Source of the DNA: Rotaria sordida | Taxonomy: Eukaryota > Rotifera > Eurotatoria > Philodinida > Philodinidae | Assembly: GCA_905250125.1 (NCBI GenBank) | Contig: CAJNOL010001147.1 | Location: forward strand, 1 to 64,000 | DNA: 64,000 nucleotides | Reading direction: 5' to 3' | In this document: piece after piece, positions 23,250 through 34,021 of the stretch | Position numbering within the stretch: the first letter of the stretch is position 1 | Layout of the letters: every line of letters begins with the position of its first letter | Program-made: the position numbers and the translations under genes | The notes under the pieces: model-generated | What the model saw: the letters and a program-made list of their open reading frames with translations, nothing else | What the model was told of the DNA's origin: nothing | Databases searched by the model: none

Positions 23250-25312
23250 ATGTATAATCATCGACAGTTAATTATAATATACATATATATCTTTCGTTTT
23301 TTTGTATATTCATCTACATCTCAACATCAAGGCCATCTAAAACCATTTGGTTCTTCTGGTCCATTTAAAAAAATAGATGAGTTAAGAGATGGCTTTCCTG
23401 ATCCAATAATATTTTTTAATAAATATCTTTCAAAATCACATCCTGTTCTTTTTCGTCAAGCACTTATTAATGATGTTAATTTATCTCTATGGAATAAAGA
23501 TGAAAATTTAAATAAAATATTTTCAAATAATAATGAAATAGTTCATGTTGAAACACGTAAAAAAGAAAGTCGAAAACAAGATATTTTAACAATGACAATG
23601 ACAGAATTTTTAAAACGATATCAATATGAAGAACTTTATCTTGTTGCAGAAGTACCAAATTTATTACGGTAAAGTTTTAAATAAAATAAACAATTCAATA
23701 TAAATATTTAAATTTTTTTTCTCATCTTAGATCTTATTTTACTCTACCTACATCTCTTCAATGTAAACCAGCTATAGACGCATTTCAAGTTGCTGTAAGT
23801 TTATTTGTACTTTAGAAACAAAAAAAAAATTTTTACTAAAAATTTGTTTTATTTATAGATGTTATGGTTTAGGTAAAACAATTACAAAAACAAAAATATT
23901 AATTGATTTTTTTTTTATTTTGAAGTTCAGGCAATACGTCATCTGTTGTACATACAGATGATTATGATAATATTAATTGTGTTTTACAAGGTGATAAACA
24001 ATTTGTTCTTCTCGATCCACATGCACACAAAGAAGTTGCTTCTGAGGTTTGTTTTTCGAAATATTATTGAAACTTGCCAAAATACTGGCTCACATGAAGT
24101 ATATGAATTAGTATAATTAAAAGAAGTATATTGGAAAAATTTTTTCAAGTTCAATTTTGTTAAATTTTTTCGATCGATACTATAATTCATATATGAAAAT
24201 ATGATAGATTCTATTTTCAAAATGAATAATAACGTTTGTTGATATTACAAAGTTTTTTCTAAATAGAAATTAATAAATATTCAATTTGTGAATCTTTCTA
24301 ATTCTATTCATAATTTAGATTATTGATAATTACTCAGGTTCATATTCATCGATTGATGTCGATAGGTAAAATAATTATTATAAATAAATCAAGTTATTAT
24401 TATTATGATTATTTTTTCATCTAGTGTTGATTATAACAAATATCCTTCACTTGATAATAATAATATCCATTATTATCAAGTTACTTTGAGTAAAGGTGAT
24501 TGTTTATTTATACCTAGCTTATGGATTCATCAGGTTCGTTCAAATAATCGTAATATAGCTGTTAATTATTGGCTCAATCATAAACGAGCTAAAAATGCTG
24601 TTGTTAATGAAAATACTTGTTTATTAATGAATAAATCAAATTTCATGAGACTTGATACAATAGAATGGCCAAAAGAAGAACCAAATATTGAGCATTTAAA
24701 AAATTTGATGCTTGATCTTGTTGATGAAGGAAAAACAAATTTTAAACAATGGACAAATGAATTTTCAAAAGTAACAAAAATAAAACGAACTTGTTTTTTG
24801 AAAAATTAATATTTTTATTTAATATTTTATTTTTAAGGATTTAGATTTTGATCTTCGATCAAATGTTGAAACGATTACACTTTTCGCTGAAGTAATTCTT
24901 TTTTATATTAAAAGACAAAAAAAAAAAAGAAATTTAATCTATATCATGCTTAGTTCTTTAATATAGTCGATGCGAATGAAAATGGTTTTATAACAATTAA
25001 TGAAGTTGAATCTCTTTCTGATTATAATGTAACAAAAATCTATTTTCTTTTTTGGTTTTTTATTATTTTTATGTTTAGAAAATAACAGCGGCTTATGATA
25101 TTATTGAAGATATTTTGGATATAGTTGATGCTAACTTAGATCAAACAAATCAATCAAATAATATATCTATTAATAATATTGATGATGAAATGTATAATAA
25201 TAATCATCGTATTAATGAAACATTTTCCGGTGATGAAACTGGAGAAGAAGAAGAAGAAGAAGAAGGAGAAGAAGAAGATAATGATTATATTGATGGACAT
25301 GATGAGTTATAG
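23250..25312 (+). CDS. Secretory JmjC-domain oxygenase with C-terminal EF-hand
   Basis: Nine exons (23250-23668, 23731-23794, 23859-23872, 23926-24046, 24319-24365, 24425-24770, 24838-24891, 24954-25028, 25079-25312) keep frame throughout and give 457 residues. A hydrophobic N-terminus (residues 7-22) looks like a signal peptide. The JmjC/cupin-8 fold has iron ligands His175 and Asp177 (VVHTDDYD) and His257 (LWIHQVRS); the strand NIAVNYWL closes the fold. A canonical EF-hand loop, DANENGFITINE, lies at residues 361-372, followed by an acidic tail (a run of Glu/Gly/Asp). JmjC enzymes of this class hydroxylate protein side chains using iron and 2-oxoglutarate; substrate unknown. A secretory location plus a calcium-binding site suggests action in the ER or outside the cell. 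Exon 3 is only 14 bases. The gene lies 141 bp upstream of a paralogue. Confidence 0.85.
23859..23872 (+). other. 14-base micro-exon of the first JmjC gene
   Basis: ATGTTATGGTTTAG lies between an acceptor (tttatag) and a donor (gtaaaa), with a second short intron ending ttgaag at 23925. Skipping it would shift the frame ahead of the iron-binding motif. The paralogue downstream encodes the same segment in one exon, so this intron is either gained here or lost there. Confidence 0.7.
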
Positions 25313-25453
25313 ACAAATTTATTTTATGGTGCTAAATTGTTTTTTTAAAAATCTCTTTTTCCTTTGCTTCTTTTTAATATTATAACTGTGAATTCTTTTT
25401 ATTTTATTACAGTTTTAAGAAAATGTTTGTTTTCTTTTGCATTATTTTTTAAG

Positions 25454-28395
25454 ATGAATTCTTTAATTTTAATTTACTTGGTGACAATAATTCATTTTGT
25501 TGTCACTATTAATAAAAATCGTGGTCATTTAAAACCATTTGGTTCAGTTGGATTTTTAATTGATATTAAAGAATTAGATGAAGAATTTCCAACAGTATTA
25601 GAACTTTTTACATATTATTTACCTAAATCCGAACCAATTCTTTCTCGTCAAGTATTAATTAATGATAATCATTATTTTATATGGGAAACAGATAAAAAAC
25701 TTGAAAATGATGTTTATGGATTATCAAATACAAATATTCAAGTTGAATCATTTAAATCAAAACAACGACAAAGAATTCAAATGACATTTGGAGAATTTTT
25801 AAAACGATATGGAAAAGAACCATTATTATTTGCATATAATGTACCGACAGTTCTTCAGTAAGAATCATTAGAAAATAATTTCTCTCACCAATTGAGAAGT
25901 CTATCAATCTTTGTATTGACATATGTCGGCTCATCTCAACAAGAAATCATACTGCTTTTTCTTTGCACTATTAATCTTCTAAGTATATGAGAACAAAGAA
26001 AAAATATGGTTCCCGTAAGATGAGAGAATAATGTGAATCATCTTATTCTAATAAGAGACACTTGTGCAATCAAAAGTAAAATGTTATTAATATGAAGTAC
26101 GAATAATGTAAAATTCGAAGAGAAATAATTTTGTTTTTTGTTTTAGAAATCGTTGGATAGTGTTTGACGTAGTGATAACGAATTTATAGACTTCGAATTT
26201 TTTTTCGCTATCTTCTTTAAACATCAAAAAAAAATTTGAAAATACTCAAAGGGTGTAAAAATAGACAGAAATTATTCGTTTTGGGAAAAATAAAATTTTT
26301 TTTTTCATTTTTATTGCTGAATATAACAATCATATTCTATCGACTTTAAAGTCAAAGATCTGTTCAGTATGGTTGTTTTTGTACAAAGAGATGAAATAAA
26401 GTATTTTACTTCATTAGAACTTTTCGAGGATAGACTATAAGAGTATTTATTGAGTAGTTAAAATTTTGTATTGTTAGTGAAGAAAATGGAAATCGTCAAC
26501 CTGAAGAGTAACAGAAACTTATTCCGGGTGAATTACAGGAAAATTTTTCGATGAAATCTATGTTACTCGATGTAGTTTATTAAGCTGATGAAGAATATGA
26601 CATTAATTTTTTCTTTTCTGATGGTCCGATGCTCGAAATGGTTGAATTTTGGATGAATTCTTGTAGAATTTTGCTCTTTAGAGCAATGATTTTCATGTTC
26701 TCACTAATAAGTCAAAATTTTTAAAAACTAAATGGATACTCTTATGATTCGGCCTCAAGAAGTTCTAATGAAGTAAGACATTTGGGTTTGCCATACGAGA
26801 CAGATCTATGATTTTAAAGTCGATAAAATAGGCCTATAATAGGAAAATTATAGTTTGAAAAATCTTGGCAAAAAAAAAATAGTCAAAAGTTTGAATTTAT
26901 TCAAAATGAGTGAGTTTTGTCCATTTTTACACCCTTGAAGTATTTTCAAATTATTTTTCTTTTAAAAGAAGATAGAAAAAATAAAATCGAAACGCACATA
27001 TTTGCCATCAGCGTATCAAACTCTATCCAACGATAATATGAATAATAATGAAATAGTTTTCACTTAAATTGTATTTGATTAATTTTTTTTTTCTGTGTAG
27101 AAAATATCTTGTCGTTCCAAAACCTTTACAATGTGATATTATATTAGAATATTTTCAATCTGCAGTATGAATTTTTGTTATAATGAAAAATTATTTAAAT
27201 GAAAAATAAATCTATATAGATTCTAGTTATAAATGGTATTAATGCATCACCATTAATGTTCGGTGAAGATCATGATCGTCTTCATTGTATTCTTCGTGGT
27301 AATAAACGTATTGTACTTGTTAATACACTTAAATATCCTGATGTTCGTAAAGTAAGAAGAAAGAAAATTTCAATTGATTACTTCATTTAAAAAAAAAACT
27401 AAATTTTATTTTATTTTTTAAAGACTATTCTACCAAAAAAAGGACAACACCGTGGACCACCAATTAATCCAGACAAGTATTTCACATATATTTATTTAAT
27501 TCATTTACAATGATTTTTTTTCTAAAGAATTGATTTTGATGAATTTCCAGCATTTGCAAATATTGATTATCATATAGCTAATCTAAAATCAGGTGATTGT
27601 TTATTTATTCCAAGTAGTTGGATATTTCAAGAACGTACATTCGAAAATACAATATCAGTTATTTATAATATAAAACATCATCAAGCATTAAATATTGATA
27701 TAAATCAATTGAAAAATTGTTCAACATATGATGCAACATTTACACTTGATCAAATTGATTGGTCAGCTGAACCTCAAACTTTTAGGTAAAAGAAGAAAAT
27801 ATTATTTTTCTCTTGTATAGATTATTATTTTTGTTTGTTTTTCTTTTTCTTTAGAGATGTAATAATGAATCTTGTTAATTCAAAAGTAAAAGGATTTGAT
27901 AAATGGCAGGAAATATTTTCTAAAGTAATAGAATATATGTTTTTTTTTTAATTTGTATTTTAATTGATAATACTTGGTCTAGCATTTATCATACGATTTG
28001 TCATCGGATTCAGAAGCATCAGCTATATTTGAAGAGGTTTATTCATTAAAATTCTAACAAAAAAAAAAATATGTTGCTTTTTTAAGTTCTATGATATTGT
28101 TGATGTCGATGGTGATGGTGAAATAACAACAACTGAAGTTGAACGAATTAATGGAGTGGTAATAATAGAAAAGAATTTTTTTTTTAGGATAAAAAGAAAC
28201 ATTATTTTTTTTTCTTAGCATCAACATCATATTACTGATCTTCTCTATGAAATGACAAAAGTTATAAATAATAAACGAAAAACAAGTACACCTAAACCTG
28301 TTGATTCCGAAGATAATCCGTCAACACAGATAATAGAAAATGATAAAGAAACTGATGAATATTTACATTTACAAAATGATAAAACTGATTTATAG
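25454..28395 (+). CDS. JmjC-like protein lacking all iron ligands, with EF-hand
   Basis: Nine exons (25454-25857, 27101-27164, 27220-27351, 27424-27476, 27528-27785, 27855-27924, 27983-28036, 28087-28158, 28219-28395) give 427 residues. The architecture matches the upstream paralogue: signal peptide (about residues 1-18), the shared GHLKPFGS start, JmjC fold, EF-hand, charged tail. Exons 2 and 7 have identical lengths (64 and 54 bases) in both genes. The iron site is gone: the His and Asp of HTD are Phe170 and Glu172 (MFGEDHD), and the distal His is Phe251 (SWIFQERT). The EF-hand DVDGDGEITTTE (residues 351-362) remains perfect. With no premature stops it reads as an expressed non-enzymatic paralogue. 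The start at 25454 was chosen over an upstream in-frame ATG at 25364 because it gives a clean signal peptide. Confidence 0.83.
26149..27034. mobile_element. Fold-back element inside intron 1 of the second JmjC gene
   Basis: The ends read atcgttggatag (26149) and ctatccaacgat (ending 27034). The arms then share, in reverse complement, tttgaaaatact, gggtgtaaaaat, cgactttaaa, agatctgt, cttcattagaact and taagagtat, over roughly 400 bases each, meeting near 26590. No open frame and no clear target duplication were found. The element accounts for most of the 1243-bp intron, against about 55 bp for the gene's other introns. Confidence 0.8.
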
Positions 28396-28576
28396 TTTTT
28401 AATTTTTTTTGTTAACTAAAATTACAAACTCAAAATCTCGAATTTATGTATTGTGATAACCTTTTTATTCTTTATTTTTATTTTTATTTTTGTTGTTGTT
28501 GTATTAAAAAGTAACTCATTGATACTCTTTCAGTATATTCTTATCGAACTTTTTCTGTTTACACAATTATTCGATC

Positions 28577-30726
28577 ATGACTGATCGTTATTTTCAAAAT
28601 AATTACACTGATTATAATAGCGAAACTTATCTTACTTCACATAATCAAGTTTGTTATTTGCTTTCTTTTTTTTGATATTTTTTCAATTAATAAATATTTG
28701 TTTTTTTTTACTATCTAGTTAATTCCAGAAATAAATTCAAATATAACTCATTGGATTAAACATAAAACACATAAACTTGAACGACATATTAGTCGTACTG
28801 ATTTATCTGATACAACAGTATATACTGGTAGTGCTGGTAAGAAAAACAAAATTTTTTTTTGTATTGTTCTCTTTGATAATATGAGTTTTAAAAATGATAG
28901 GTATCGCATTACTTTTTTTACGTCTTGCAATACTCTTTCCATCTGAAAAGGATAATTATAAATCTAAAGCAAAGACATTAATTGATTCATCTTTAGAATA
29001 CCTTAAAGGTAGGAAATTTATATTTATCGTTTAATTTTAATAGTTAAATATAATATAGGTAAACGAGTTTCATTTTTGAATGGTGATCCTGGACCATTGG
29101 CGATTGCAGCAGTAATTTATAATGATTTAAATGATCAAAAATTAGTGAATAAATATATCGACAAGTAAATAAATGCATGTATATGTTTTGTTTTGATTAT
29201 CGGTTGGATTTTTTTTTCTCTTAGAATTATATCGATGAAAAATGATGCATTAAGTGATTCAACACCAGATGAATATCTTTATGGACGTGCTGGTTATCTT
29301 TATGCATTAATGTATCTTCGAAGAGAAATTCGAAATGATATTATTGATAATCAACTTGTTACTGAAGTAAATAATAGCGTGTGCACGATTTACTATTTAT
29401 TAATTACATAAAAAAATTATTCCAATTAACTTCTTATGTGAGGATTTACTTTTCTTCATTTTTCTTCGAATCCATCCCTTCAGTCATAACAGATAAATGT
29501 TTAATAAACTTGTGGCAACGTTATAATGAAGGTTATATTCATTTTTCAATGTTGTTTAAAACTGCTGGATTGAAATTAGAGCCCATCGGGTTCAAGAATT
29601 TTCGAATTCGGATCCAGACTCGATCGACTCAAAATTTTTAGACTCAGACCCAATGAGCTTTAATTGAGATACTTTTCAACGTCTATCAAAAACGTTTGAC
29701 GGTCATCTCTCTTTGTTCTTTTGTTATTTGTTCATATACCGGAATAAATTTTTTATGTAATCAACGGACAGAAAAGTCTGTAAATCTATTGTTTTATATT
29801 AATAGGTATTCGAAGCAATTATTAAATCCGGTGAAAAATATGCCAAGAAATCATGTTCAAGATCTCCATTAATGTATCAATGGCATGATAGTGAATATTT
29901 GGGAGCAGCACATGGTGTTTCAGGAATCATTTATCTATTACTTAAGGTTGGAAAGAGAGATTTTTTTCACATAGAAAAAAAAATTTATTTATAGGTAGCA
30001 TGCGATGATTCATTTTCGAATCTTCAATCTTATGTTCAATCACATTTAATACCCACTGTTGAATTTCTTACGTCAAAACGATTACCAAGTGGAAATTATT
30101 TATCATCAAGTAATAGTACATCTGATAGACTTGTTCAATGGTGTCATGGAGCACCTGGTTTTGTTTATTTATTTGTTCGAGCATATGAAGTAAGTCAATG
30201 GCATGAGAACGATTGAATTTACAAACGTTTTAAGCGTAGTTTAATAAGATGATTCTGTTCATATGTTTTAGACGACAGATAATAAACAGTATTTGGATCT
30301 TGCTGTAGATGCTGGTGATGTTGTTTGGGAACGAGGACTTTTAAAAAAAGGTTATGGACTTTGCCATGGTGCAGCTGGTAATGGTTATGTTTTTCTTGAT
30401 CTATATCGTGTAACAAATAATATGAAATGGCTTCATCGAGCTATTAAAGTTAGACTTATGTTTTTTTTTTACATAAATGACATCATTTTTTATATTGTAT
30501 TTTTATAGTTTGCTGAACATTGTTTGGATTATGGAAAACATGATTTATCGAGAACACCTGATCATCCAGATTCATTATTTGAAGGTTATTATTATTTTTT
30601 TTATTATTAATTCTAAAATAATAATTTAATAATAATAATGAGATTTTTTTAGGTCTTGCCGGTACAATTTATTTCATGGCTGATATTCTTAATCCAACAA
30701 ATGCACGATTTCCAGCATTTAAATAA
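28577..30726 (+). CDS. LanC-like protein (LANCL)
   Basis: Ten exons (28577-28648, 28719-28836, 28901-29008, 29059-29164, 29225-29366, 29806-29946, 29995-30189, 30272-30448, 30509-30584, 30653-30726) keep frame and give 402 residues, close to vertebrate LANCL1 (399). The double-toroid repeats show as GSAGIALLFLRL, GDPGPLAIAAV, GRAGYLYAL, GAAHGVSGIIYLL, WCHGAPGFVYL, GLCHGAAGNGY and GLAGTIYFMAD. Zinc ligands are in place at Cys279, Cys325 and His326. In animals LANCL proteins add glutathione to dehydroamino acids in damaged phosphoproteins; the bacterial relatives make lanthipeptide rings. No lanthipeptide precursor is nearby, so the protective role is the better inference. It starts 181 bp after the JmjC stop on the same strand. 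Confidence 0.94.
29367..29805 (+). other. Long intron 5 of the LANCL gene with a repeat fragment
   Basis: This intron is 439 bp, against 50-80 bp for the others. The patch 29575-29665 (gaattttcgaattcggatcc..) has the word content of the fold-back element at 59335-59815, which suggests a fragment of a related repeat. The link is weak and rests on short shared words. Confidence 0.4.
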
Positions 30727-31550
30727 TAGCACAAGAGAGTGATTATTCATCAAGAAATTTAATTGTATTCAAGCATTGATATGTTTCTATTCATGAACAA
30801 ATGATATTTCAATTTATGGTGGCAGTAATACTATCGAGTTTAATCAAGCTAAACTTTCAACATTTCTTGGTGATTTTTTTTGTGTTATTATCATGATTAA
30901 TATATGACTAAGCACATTAATTTTTAATAAAACAAAAACGCCTATATTGGTTCTTTTTGGAAGCTTATCTATTTTAATTTAGACATTTTTAGATATGATA
31001 GTTGTAATGAATATAGTATTATTAATGAAAACAAAAACAAAGAAATATATTGTTGTAATAATAATATTAATAATAGAATATGCAGTAGCACTTAATTTAT
31101 TATCTGTTATGATACAGCTGTTTTCAATAAAAACTGGCACAAAATTAAATTTTTTATATAATGGTTTTCTTGTTGTTAGAAAGTAATTACAAAATTCATT
31201 TTTCCAGGAATATATGTTCGTTAGCTAAATTACACGTTGATCATACAGAAATGTGATTTCTTTTATTTTACGATAATGATTTTATTATCTGGTAGAATTA
31301 ATTTTTGAATGCATGTTTAAGAAATTTAAATTCTAGTTTTTGAGAAAGAAACAATTAATTTATTTAAAATATATATTGATATTTCACGTCTTGAATTGTC
31401 GAAATTGTAAAAACTGTTTCATGACTGAAAATTTGTCATAATAATTGTATGTTTCTTTTTCTGCAAAAGTTAAAAAATATTGAATAAATAGTGTCCGCAA
31501 GGTAAAAAAACAATCAAACATTAAAGAAAAAAAACATATGTAGATAATAT
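30727..31550. other. Spacer between LANCL and the FUT8-like pseudogene
   Basis: The first 200-300 bases are probably the LANCL 3' untranslated region. A frame at 30995-31186 encodes a Lys-rich start and a hydrophobic helix (KKYIVVIIILIIEYAV), which could be the leftover membrane anchor of the type II FUT8-like protein, but nothing links them. No other exon of that gene was found here. Confidence 0.35.
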
Positions 31551-32950
31551 AATCCTGGTGGATTTGAAGAAATGTTTCAATCTCTAAGGCATAATTGTAT
31601 TATATCTATGATTTCTAATGCATCATCTTGGGCTAAATTTACATTTATTATAATAGAAAAAGAAAATCTTAATATTCTTATCGATAGTTATGAAACAGCT
31701 GATGTTGTTGATATTTCATCTATTGATGCTATTCATCCACGAGAAGATTTTCTACCAGTGGCAATACCTGAAGATATATCTCAACGACTTATTCGTTTAC
31801 ATGGTAACCTATTTGTTTTGTTTGCTAGACAATTAATAAAATATTTATTGAGATCACAGGAATAGTTAATTGAATTTATAAAGGAAAAATATGAAACCAT
31901 TAAATTTAAAACACCGATTATTGGATAAAAAAAATTATTGATTTGATGATGCTTTCTTTTTTTCTATTGAAAACTATCTTCTTTTTTTTTATTGATTAAG
32001 GAGTTCATATACGATGAACAGATAAAATTGAACTTGAACCTGCATTTCATGATTTATCAGAATATATGAAAAATGCTGATGATTATTATATTATATATCA
32101 ATATCAAAATCCCGATTTAAAATTTATCAAACTTGTTTACTTAGCAAGTGATGATCCATCAGTTTTTAATGAAGCTCGTACTAAGTATGAATTATTTCTT
32201 TTTTGTCTCTTTTGTTTTAATATTTTTTGTTTTTTTTTTATTTATATGAAAAGTTATCTTGATTATGTGTTTTATGGTGATGCAGCTGCAACACAATCTG
32301 CTCAACCTAATTCAAGATATCGAACAGAATCATTGAAAGATATTTTATTTGATATTCATTTTCTTTCATTGTGTGATTATCTTGTTTGTACTTTTTCATC
32401 AAAGGTAAAAAATTTTATAAAATAAAGAAAAAAAAAGAAGATCTTCTCTATTTAGTAAGACTATTATAAACATTGAGTAATTCACATAGATGAAGAGTAA
32501 CAAGAATAAGATGTCGAAAAAACAAACTGAAAATTGCAGAAAGAATTTTCAAAAATTGGAAAAATAAAAATCTTCTCGAACGTTACTATCGTAAGGATAT
32601 GTTTAAATTTAGGTTTGTCGTGTCGTGTGGCTTATGACGTAATGCAACAGCGTGTTGTTGATGATGCATGGCGTGTGCAATCACTTGATGATATTTATTA
32701 TTTCGGTGATCAAAGTCCACATAATCAACGAGCTGTCATATCTCATAAAAGTATATCACGAAATAAATTTAGTTTTGAACGTGGTGATATTATTAGTTTA
32801 GAAGGTGGTCATTGGAATGGATTTTCAAAAGGATCCGACAATATAAATTATCTAACAGGCCTTTATCCATCATATAAAACAGAGGAAATCGTTAATATTA
32901 TAAAAATATATACGTATCCTGGAATACAAATAAAAGATGATGATTTCTAA
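31551..32950 (+). pseudogene. FUT8-like alpha-1,6-fucosyltransferase, truncated and broken
   Basis: The catalytic half of FUT8 is readable in order: NPGGFEEMFQSLRHNC, IPEDISQRLIRLHG, GVHIR-TDKIELEPAFHDLSEYM, YLASDDPSVFNEARTK, RTESLKDILFDIHFLS, DYLVCTFSSK, CRVAYDVMQ, SLDDIYYFG, GGHWNGFSKG, TGLYPSYK. FUT8 adds core fucose to N-glycans in the Golgi. Lesions: TAG at 31863-31865 in the place of a conserved Trp; loss of a splice donor at 31924 (GA for GT); TGA at 32015-32017 replacing the second Arg of the HxRRTDK nucleotide-sugar motif; and a 5-base duplication (tgtcg) at about 32616-32625 that shifts frame. The exons coding for the stem and N-terminal half are missing upstream. High residual similarity suggests recent loss of function; other copies may exist elsewhere in the genome. 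Confidence 0.9.
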
Positions 32951-34021
32951 TTTCTTTTTTACCAGAAAACATTCCATTTAAATAAGATTATTATTTGTAT
33001 ATATCTATATAAGTGATTTTTTTTTATATTGTTAACCAATTGTCAATTTTCATTTCTTTAGTTTGTTTTTTTCTCTTGTTGTTATTATGAATATTATCAC
33101 TCAATTAATTACTCATGAATTTTTTAAATCATAATCTTTTCTCTACTCATGGGTTTTTTGCATTATGTTTTTTTGTGTTTCATTGCTAGGTTTTTTACTT
33201 CTATTTAGACAATTTATTTAAAAAAAAGAATACAAACAGGACGATGATATAATATGTTTGGATTCTTTTGAATTTATATTTAGCCAAGGGAATCATTTGC
33301 AATGATCCTAAATTGAGATTTTTCAAATTGATACAAACGTAAGATGAATTATCAACTTTTTCTGTAACCTTGAATATGAAAAATCATCCTGTGATTCTCA
33401 GGAGAAGAGAAGTCTCCTACTAAAAAAATCTTATGAATATAGATTTTGTTGATGTTGAAACGTCGAAACTATGGTACTATTTTAGTTCTATACACTGATG
33501 TCATAATATCATAAAATGGAAATAACAACACGTACTATCAATCGTTGAATATCTGGTTTTTTTTCGAAAGAGAAATTTATATAAAATTGGAAAGCCTATA
33601 GTGATACTTTTCTATTTAGAGACAAATAAAATCAATTCATCGAGTTAAACCAAGTTTTTTTTGCACAAGCTATTCCTCTTTCTAATCCATTTTGGAATTT
33701 ACATAAGAAAGAGAATATATAAAAAACTGTTTATATTTTATAAAATGCTATTCTTCTTAAAAGCCTTTCTCACCTGAAAATAGATGTATTAATAGAAGAG
33801 TACAACAATATTAATAATTTTTTATTAATACAAATATAAAAATAACAGAAGAAAATCAAATTTTGTCGTTTCAAGTTTTCTTTTCCAATATAATGGTTGT
33901 GTATATTGAAAGAGATAATATATATAATTGTATGAATAATAAGATCGTATTAAAATACCTTTGTTAAAAGAAAAGTAGCTGATAATCTCTTGTTTTTTAA
34001 ATAATATGAAGAACAGTATTG
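32951..34021. other. Convergent spacer between the FUT8-like relic and the TLDc gene
   Basis: No coding sequence was recognised. The stretch is AT-rich with T homopolymers. Since the flanking genes converge, it should contain both 3' ends. Confidence 0.5.

Noticed and set aside
28577..30726. A lanthipeptide biosynthesis locus
   Set aside because: The LanC-like gene has ten introns and animal LANCL length. No precursor peptide, dehydratase or transporter is nearby.
30995..31186. Hydrophobic 63-codon frame as the N-terminal anchor of the FUT8-like gene
   Set aside because: A membrane helix preceded by lysines would fit, but no splice path or conserved stem sequence links it to the catalytic exons.
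31551..32950. A functional FUT8 using stop-codon readthrough or editing
   Set aside because: A frameshifting duplication and a lost splice donor accompany the two stops, so readthrough alone could not give a full protein.
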